Shown here in pieces: positions 39,701 through 49,038 of a DNA stretch of 64,000 nucleotides. Location: the NCBI GenBank assembly GCA_037074705.1, contig JAYJMR010000024.1, positions 124,001-188,000 of the forward strand, read 5' to 3'. This DNA comes from Zhengitettix transpicula. Taxonomy: Eukaryota; Arthropoda; Insecta; Orthoptera; Tetrigidae. Numbering within the stretch: position 1 is the stretch's first letter; every line of letters starts with the position of its first letter. A program made the position numbers and the translations under genes. The notes below the pieces were generated by a model. It saw only the letters and a list, made by a program, of their open reading frames with translations. It was not told where the DNA came from and did not search any database.

Positions 39701-42700
39701 CTTACATGTTCTTTTCCTAAACAAAGTTTAAAATCTAAATGGACAGGAATAATAGACTGATCTGATACAGAGAGAGTGACACCTCTTCACTGCCATGGTA
39801 AGTGGAAAATAATAATTCACCAACCTTGTTCAACTACATTAGCTTACCATCGGCAGATCAATCCACTTGCCTCCTCAATTAAAAATATCAAAAAAACAAA
39901 GATGTGCAATGGATCGTGGTTAAAATCTAAATGTTCACTATGTCCATAATTGCAGTAAAAAGTATCCGAATCATTAGCAAAATATTTCAAATATCAAACA
40001 GGATAAGGAGGGATTTCCATTGTAATATAATGTATTAACACACAATCTGTATATAATTTCAACATATATAATAATAATAAGGATAGACAAATAAAGACAA
40101 TATAAGTAACTTGGAAATCAAAGACAAATTCATTCCTTGACTAAACTTGTTTCGTGCCCACCAACATCTATAACAATTTTTCTTTCACCAATTCTCTTGT
40201 TCAATTAGATATCATTTTCACCTAAGGACAGCCAAAATTAACAAGTTTCATTTCCTATTTAAACTTTTCCCAAATACTCCACACAACAATTACAAAGGCA
40301 TCATCCCATGGTTCAAAAACAACAGTAACCACAGCACTCTTGAGGAAGTTATAGACGTAGTATCTCTGTGAAACAAATTTCAATCCATTCCTATCATGAA
40401 ACACATCCAAACTAACACATGAAAAGACTTTACTGATTAGTGCAGTTGTCTCTCTCTAGGTTCTCCTTAGCACCTCAAGGATGGCAGAAACATTGTGTTT
40501 ATTTATATTATCACTTTTTTTTTCTCCATCTGGCTATCTTTATTATTTTTCAGTCAGACAAAGTTTTTCAATTTAATTTGAACATTGTTTTAGGGAAGAG
40601 TTGCCACTTACAATATTCACATACGATGGAGGTTGCTCCATTCTTCTCTAGAGGGACTCTGCATGCGAGGTTGCAATCCTGAGCAGCTGATTAAATAGGC
40701 TCCATCTACACTTTGTCTGTCTTCTCAACTGACGTTTCACCTGAAAAGGAAAACAAAATGTGAAACAACTTTAAGAATTAACAAGCAGAACTGTTTTGGT
40801 GTGAGTGAAGCAACCTCAGCATATTAATATGCATTACTAATCCCAGTGCATGGCAAGGAAAAGTTATCAAGAATCTACAGATGAAAACTAAATACAGCAG
40901 GTGATGGGGAAAAGGAAATAAAGCAATAAGGAACTTCACATTTAATCAAGATAACGTAACAGGGTTATGGAACTCAATCACCACATGTCTTCCATTCCAT
41001 TTACATCTTAATAAGTTATTTCTGAAAATATGCTTTATTTAAAAGATTGATAGTGCAATTCCCTCCCATATTAATTGGTATCATTAATAACGTTTCTAAA
41101 CCATTTAAAAACAATCGGCTAGTAAAAAAAAAAATTTTCACCCACCCAAATTTTACCCGTTAGACATGCAACATTTCCCCTATTATTCCTGAATCTATCC
41201 CCAGACCCCAAAAACAATTCTATCTTTGAAATTCTACCGTATACCACTGTCACATAAAAATATAACCTCCAAAACCAAACAGATGCTTTAAGTGCCAACC
41301 CTTTTTTACTACTGTCCTCCCACCACTCTAAATTGAGAAAAACCAAAACCTTCACCAAACCTCATTGTGATATCCTTCCTCTATACTTCTCCAGCCCATA
41401 AAGCTAATTCATCCGAAAACTTCCTCGCATCCCAATTCTCTCCAAACCCAACAATCAACTTCCACCACAATAACAACACCCTTAAAGCCAAACATTCCCT
41501 TAACCACATCGTTTTCCTGAACGGCACCATAATACCTCTCCAACAAGCTACACCATACCTAGGGCTTATCCTCGATTAAAAACTATAATGGAAACCTCAC
41601 ATTACCTGCAGAATCAACTCTTCCCTCATAACAGAAAATCTCCCACATCCACTAGCACTAAAAGACACCCCATATGGTCGTACTCGTGTGCAATAAGGGG
41701 TCCACTGCCTGTTCCCACTCCTACAAAATACAAACCAAAATTCCCTAAGGCATCTTTGCAACTCAGTTATCCACAAAAAAAAAACCCTTGAAATTCCTCT
41801 AATTCCTACAATAATTCATAAATCTAGAAAGTTCCTAATAAATATCTCCATCAACCATCCAAATCCAACTAGTGAGCTCTTCTATAATAACCCCCCCCCC
41901 TCCTTCTCAAAATTGCAGACTATAACGTAAACTTCCAATTGACATAATCATCCTCCCCCTAAATCACTATGGAATTGCCAAACTCTAGCCCCCACCTACC
42001 AACTGGCACTACAGTTTTCCCCATAACCTGCTGAATGCTTTTAGTAACACAAAGTTTCCACGACGACCAGATCAATCCCAAAGACCATGCTGGCTATCCT
42101 TACTTAATGTTGTGGTCAGTTTCTCTAACTTGGAAGGACAAGGACCATATGCAAGACCCCAGGTTTACATGTTAAATATTTTCGAATTGTAAATACTTTT
42201 ATTATTTTAAATTATCACAACTGTAAATTCTCCGGACTAAGAGTTGATATTAATTTATATAAAAAAATCAATTTTATTGATTAGAAATTAAAATATGATT
42301 AGAAATAAATTAATGTTGGCAGCCATGATGCAGGTTGTGATGTCACAAATCTTTATCATCTCTCCAATTATGAATGTTTCACCTTAAAACACTTCTTTTA
42401 ACCTTCTTGAAATTATCAATATTAGCTCACAATAGTAAAAAGATTTTAATATCCCCCGCTTACATCACCAAGAACATACACATTCTACTAATCAGGTGGA
42501 AGGGAATTTAAGCTCCCTAACACCCTGTAAGGAAAATGTAAAAAAAAAACTTACCCACCAATTTCATAAATGTTTAGAACACAAAAAAGGTGTAAACGCA
42601 TGTAATAGTGAAGTAAGTGACCATGAACAACTGTTAAATGTTTACAGTGTGTTTTAGAGTCGGACGGCATTTGCAGTGAAGTTCTTAATTATTACTGTAA

Positions 42701-45700
42701 GCAAGGCTAATCTCAGTGTTGGGAATCTGCAAAACAAAGATTCTTGCCACAGATAATGGAGACATCTATCGTGGTTTCCCAAGGCTTAGTGTCGGGATCT
42801 CGGGTCTATTAATAATCTCCCAGCGATTGAAAAATGACAAACTGTGGATAGTGATACATTAATGAAATATATAGAAAATAAAACTTTACTAACTGAACGC
42901 CTGTCTAGGTTTAGTGACGACATTACAACTAGTTACTGTAGATTGGAATCAAACTATAGTAGTTATAGATTATAGAAGTGTATCTGATCTATAGAGACCT
43001 TATTTAAAAAGTGAGAACATATATTTAATAGGTGAGGTGTGTGTGGTTGGAGAATTACTTCACTAATGGTTTTAAATCAGATGTGAGGGAAGGCAAACGT
43101 GGGGTACCACAAGGAAGTAAATTGGAACCTCTACTGTTTCCAATCTACATTAATCAACTACCTGAAACAGTAAAATATACGTTTGTGCATGATACACGTA
43201 TATATCAATGGTATAAATACACAGGAAATTGTGATCAAATTGAATAATGAATTAATTCTGGTTAGTTATGCTTATGGTAGGTGCAAAAAGTATTAAAATA
43301 AGTTACAAATGTAAATGATGTAATAAAAATTACTCCATTGAATGTGACATTTGAAATTTTAAGAGAATTTCTATATTATTGGTTGAAATGTTTAATTAAT
43401 TATCCACAGACTATTTGGTAATAAAAATAGAGCGCTCCATTTTACCGCCCACACACACGTAGTCCTCATGTACGCAATTTAAATTAAATATATTTTTAAA
43501 GGAATTCCCCAACGTATAATAAAGGAGTGTTTGCAAACAAGGGACGTTACCTGATGATGTATTATTTGGTTCCAGCGCCTTTTAAGAAAATCCTAGCAAA
43601 CTCGCGAGGACCGTCAAATTGTCACCAGCCTCGTTACCTTCACGAGATTTTAATACTCCTCTGTGCTGGTCGAAACCCCATGAAATTACCAACACAATTC
43701 TTCACTGGAAGCCGCGTTTAGATTATGACAGTGAAGCAATTAAATACATCAAACACCGGACAAAGGCTCAAGTTAACTTCTCCATCATAAATCCTGAGGC
43801 TTGTGTAATAAATTAAAACGTCGAATGTCATGTTCTTGCGATTAACAAAACCATAAACCTTTACCCCTTTCAATTAAAATAAGAGTTTATACATCCCTTA
43901 TTTCTCAATTATGGAACATTTGGGGTTGCACAGCCAAAACACACAAGATACAAACTTCCTTCCTTCCTTATATCAGAAATGGTCCCTGGTACTTCTCCAA
44001 TTCCCACATCCACAGTGACCTCAATATTTCATTTATCCACAAAACCATAACCAAATACATACTTCTTCAATATATAAAAAAATTCACCCTACCCATTAAT
44101 ATCACATACAGCTGCCTCTCCTCCACCTCCCATTCAACATCGCCATTTAAAAAGAAACAGACCAAGTGACCAAATTAATAACCAATACAGGAGATGAAAT
44201 AAAATGCTCCACAGGATGCACATAGCATAATATAACACGTACAAATATCACAACTGTAAAATCATTAGATTGTAAAGTTTGCTCAATAAATATTTATTTT
44301 GAAAAATGAACTGAATTAATAGACCTGAGGAACTGTTGTAACGTCTGACACAGAGGGAGCGACACCTCTTCACTGCCATGGTAAGTGGAAAATAATACTT
44401 CACCAACCTTGCTCAACTACATTAGCTTGCAGTGTGCAGATCAATCCACTTGCCTCCTCAATTAGAAATATCAAAAAATCAAAGATATGCAATGGATTGT
44501 CGTTAAAACCTGAATGTTCAATATGTCCACAGTTGCAGTAAACTATCTGAATTATTAGCAAAAGATTTCAAATAACAAACAGGAGGAGGAGGTGGGATTT
44601 CCATTGTAATTAAATATATTTACACAAAATCTCAAGACCACTCCTGTATGTACACTTTCAACATAATAATAAAGATAGCCAAATACAGACAAAAGAAGAA
44701 ACTGGGAGATGAAAGACAAAGGTTCACCCATTCAATCCTTAACTGAACATCTTGTTTCGTGCCCGCCAACATCTATAACAATTTTTCTTTCGCCAATCTT
44801 CTCCTTTAATTACATATCATTTTCACCCAAGGGCAGCCAAAATTAACGAGTTTCATTTCCTGTTTAACTAAACTTTTCCCAAATACTCCACACACGACAA
44901 TTACAAAGACATCCCATGGTTCAAAAACGTCAGCAACCACAGCACTCCTGAGGAAGTTATCCCTGGGAAACAAATTTAGTTTACCCTCCACATCCATCAA
45001 CAAATCTCAATCCATTCCTCTCACGAAACACATCCAAACTAATACGTGACAAGACTTTACTGATTAGTGCAGTTGTCTCTCTCTAGGTTCTCCTCAGCAC
45101 CTCAAGAAAGGGACAAGGATCGCAGAAACATTGTGTGCTATTTGTATTATCACTTCTTTTGTCTCCATTTGGCTGTCTTTATTATTATTTTTTAGTCGGT
45201 CAAAGTTTTAGGGAAGAGTTGCCACTTACACTGTTCACATATGATGGAGGTTGCTCCATTCTTCTCTAGAGGGACTCTGCATGCGAGGTTTCAATCCTGA
45301 GCAGCTGATTAAATAGGCTCCATCTACGCTTCGTCTGTCTTCTCAATTGACGTTTCACCTGAAAAGGAAAACAAAATATGAAACAACTTTAAGAATTAAC
45401 AAGCAGAACTGTTTTGGTGTGAGTGAAGCAACCTCAGCATGTTAATATGCATTATTAACCCCAGTGCATGGCCAGGAAAAGTTATCAAGAATCTACAGAT
45501 GAAAACTAAATACAGCAGGTGATGGGGGGGAAAAGGAAATAAAGCAATAAGGAACTTCACTTTTAATCAAGATAACATAACAGGGTTATGGAACCAAATT
45601 ACCCCAGGTCCTCTGTTCCTTTTCCATCTTAACATGTTTGCAGAAATCAGAACCATCTAAAGTCAATTGTAACATCTTTATCACAATAGGAAATAAATTT

Positions 45701-48553
45701 TTTATAATAGAAATTTAAATATAATTAGAAATAAATTAATGTTGGCAGCCATGATACAGGTTGTGATGTCGCAAATCTTTATCGCCTCTCCAATTATGAA
45801 GGTTTCACCTTAAAAAATTTCTTTTCACGTTCTTGAAATATATAAATACCTGCTGCTCACGTCACCAATCACATTAAAATCAAATGAGAATTGTTTTTGT
45901 GAGTGGAAATGAATTTAAGCTTCCTGACACCCTGTAAGGAATGTACAAAAAAACTCTTACCCACCGATTCCATACCAATTACGTAAATGTTTAAAACAGG
46001 AAAAAAAGAAAATGTCTGTAATAGTGAAGTGATCATGAATTAGAAACAACTGTTAAACGTTTACAATGTGTTTTACAGTCAGACTGTGTTGGCAAAAGTT
46101 ATGGCCTGTTACTGTAAGCAAGGCTAATCTCAGTGTTGGGAATCTGCAAAACAAGGATTCATGCCACAGATAATGGAGACGTCTATTGTGGTTCCCAAGG
46201 TTAAGTGTTGGGAACTCAGGCCTATTAATAATCTCCCAGCGATTGAAAAGGTCAGGGAAACATTAGTTATTGATACGTTAATGAAATATATACGAAATAA
46301 AACTTTACTAACTGAACGCCTGTCTAGGTTTAGTGACGACATTACAACTAGTTACTGTAGATTGGAATCAAACAATAGTAGTTATAGATTATAGAAGAGC
46401 ATTTGAAACAGTGAACAGAGAGAACTTATTTAAAAAGTTAAAACGTATATTTAATGGGTGAGGTGTGTGGTTGGAGGATTAAATCAGATGTGGGGTAAGA
46501 CAAATGTGGGGTACCACAAGGAAGTAAATTGGAACCTCTACTGTTTATAATCTACATTAATCAACTACCTCAAACAGTAAAATATTGTAAAATTCACGCT
46601 TGTCAATGATACACAGGAAATTATAATCAAATTGAATAATGAATTAATTCTGGTAAGTGAATGCTTCTGCTATGCTTATGGTAGGTGCAAAATATATTTA
46701 GAAATGTTACAAATGTAAATGATGTAATAAAAATTACTGCATTGAACATGACATTTGAAATTTTAAGAGAATTTCTATATTATTGGTTGAAATTTTAAAT
46801 TAATTATCCATGGGCTATTTGGTAATAAAAATAGAGCGCTCCATTTTACCGCCCACACACACACACAGTAGTCCTCATGTACGCAATTTAAATTAAATAT
46901 TTTTGAAAGAAATTCCCCAACGGATAATAAAGGAGTTTTTGCGAACGTGCGACGTTACCTGATGATGGTTCCAGCGCCTTTTGAGAAAATCCTAGCAAAC
47001 TCGCGAGGACCGTCAAATTGTCACCAGCCTCGTTACCTTCACGAGATTTTAATACTCCTCTGTGATGGTCAAAACTAAATTCTTCACTGGAAGCCGCGTT
47101 TAGATTATGACAGTGAAGCAATTAAATGCAACAAAGGCTCAAGTTAACTTCTCCATCATAAATCCTGAGGCTTGTGTAATTTAAAATGTCATGTTCTTGC
47201 AATTAAACACGTGTAAGATGGGAAATGTTAACTTTGAACCTACCTCGTGGTGTTGAGGTCGAGCGCTGAGGAGGAAATGAGCGTGACAACAACACGCCCC
47301 ACTCCAGCTGTCCCGAGGGTCACGTGCAGATTCTAATTGCGCGACCTCCACACCCTTGTAAATGCTGCTGATTCACAAATAAATTAAAAATGTTTCCCCA
47401 GATACACAAACTACTAAATTAACTACCTGGAACTATACACAAATTTTATTATCATTTGCGCCCTTTATTTAATATTTTTTACCCTTAACCTTGTTCTTTC
47501 CAGAAATTCCCCTTCATTTAATATCTTTTCAAACTGTTCTCTAAGCATTCCACAGCTTCCCCTTGATTCAGAATTTGTTCACCACTTCCCTATTTTTTCC
47601 ACAACTTCTCCTCAATTCAACCGCCTTCCCTGTGATTTTTACAAATTTCACATAATTCAGTATTCTTCCTCGTGTTTTGCACCCCCTCCCCTTAATTTAA
47701 TAATTTTTATGATCAACCCTGTTCTTTTCTTTAGTTCTTCATTTAGTAACTTCTTACATTTTTCCCTAAACCTTCCACAACTTCCCCTTCGTTAAGAATT
47801 TATTTAACCCCCTTTCCCTGTGATTTTTACAAATTTCACATAATTCAGTATTAATTCTACCCTCTTCCCTGCGCTCACTTTTTTTAAACTACAGGCCAAA
47901 CTTTTCCTGGGTCCTCTAGTCCAAGCCCTCCTTATACCTACAGAATTGATTCTATTTCAGAATGTGTGGTATCGTGACAGGCACCTCTTTAACTTCTCTG
48001 TATGGAATGAATTAAGTAGATAAAAGTTCCAAAATATCTTCATCATAACAATAAAATAATTAACCGACACATTTGGAACGGGCACAGTAAAGAAAGTTGT
48101 GGTGTATATATATATATATATATATATAAACACAATATTAGGAGAATCCATTAAGGAATTGGAACTAATTTGGTGACAAAGTCACATTCAAACTTGGATA
48201 GTGAGGAAGGATAGAAATAAATAGGAGGATTGTGCTTTATGTGAATTCATATGCTCAGGCGAAGAATTACGCACATAGAAAAGCATATGTTCAAAGCAGA
48301 GAGAAGGATGGAAGAAGAAGGAAAGACTGAAAATATTTGACCCAGGTGGGCCTTGAACCCACATATATATATATATACTTGGATAGTGAGGAAGGATAGA
48401 AATAAATAGGAGAAATAGGAGGATTGCACTTTATGTGAATTCATATGCTCGGGCAAAGAATTACGCACATAGAAAAGCATATGTTCAAAGCAGAGAGAAG
48501 GATGGAAGAAGAAGGAAAGACTGAAAATATTTGACCCAGGTGGGACTTGAACC

Positions 48554-48612
<59 letters not shown>

Positions 48613-48981
48613 TTGGATAGTGAGGAAGGATAGAAATAAATAGGAGAAATAGGAGGATTGCGCTTTATGTGAATTCATATGCTCGGGCGAAGAATTACGC
48701 ACACATAAAAGCATATGTTCAAAGCAGAGAGAAGGATGGAAGAAGAAGGAAAGACTGAAAATATTTAACCCAGGTGGGCCTTGAACCCACATATATATAT
48801 ATATACTTGGATAGTGAGGAAGGATAGAAATAAATAGGAGAAATAGGAGGATTGCACTTTATGTGAATTCATATGCTCGGGCAAAGAATTACGCACATAG
48901 AAAAGCATATGTTCAAAGCAGAGAGAAGGATGGAAGAAGAAGGAAAGACTGAAAATATTTGACCCAGGTGGGACTTGAACC

Positions 48982-49038
<57 letters not shown>

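Larger units (their letters stand above)
39765..43845. repeat. Segmental duplication, copy 1 (interrupted by a LINE)
   Basis: Colinear with 44340-47206: block 39765-41045 matches 44340-45640 (ACACCTCTTCACTGCCATGG at 39780 and 44361), and block 42265-43845 matches 45690-47206 (TTAATGTTGGCAGCCATGAT). The extra 41120-42262 is a LINE B insertion absent from copy 2. Confidence 0.85.
44340..47206. repeat. Segmental duplication, copy 2 (uninterrupted)
   Basis: Colinear partner of 39765-43845 without the 1.2-kb LINE insertion. Differences are scattered substitutions and small indels. Boundaries are approximate. Confidence 0.85.

Noticed and set aside
48247..48792. 181-codon minus-strand frame, with similar ones at 48765-48986 and 48913-49140
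   Set aside because: Produced by tandem SINE bodies and (TA)n tracts; the IYIYIY runs are microsatellite translation.
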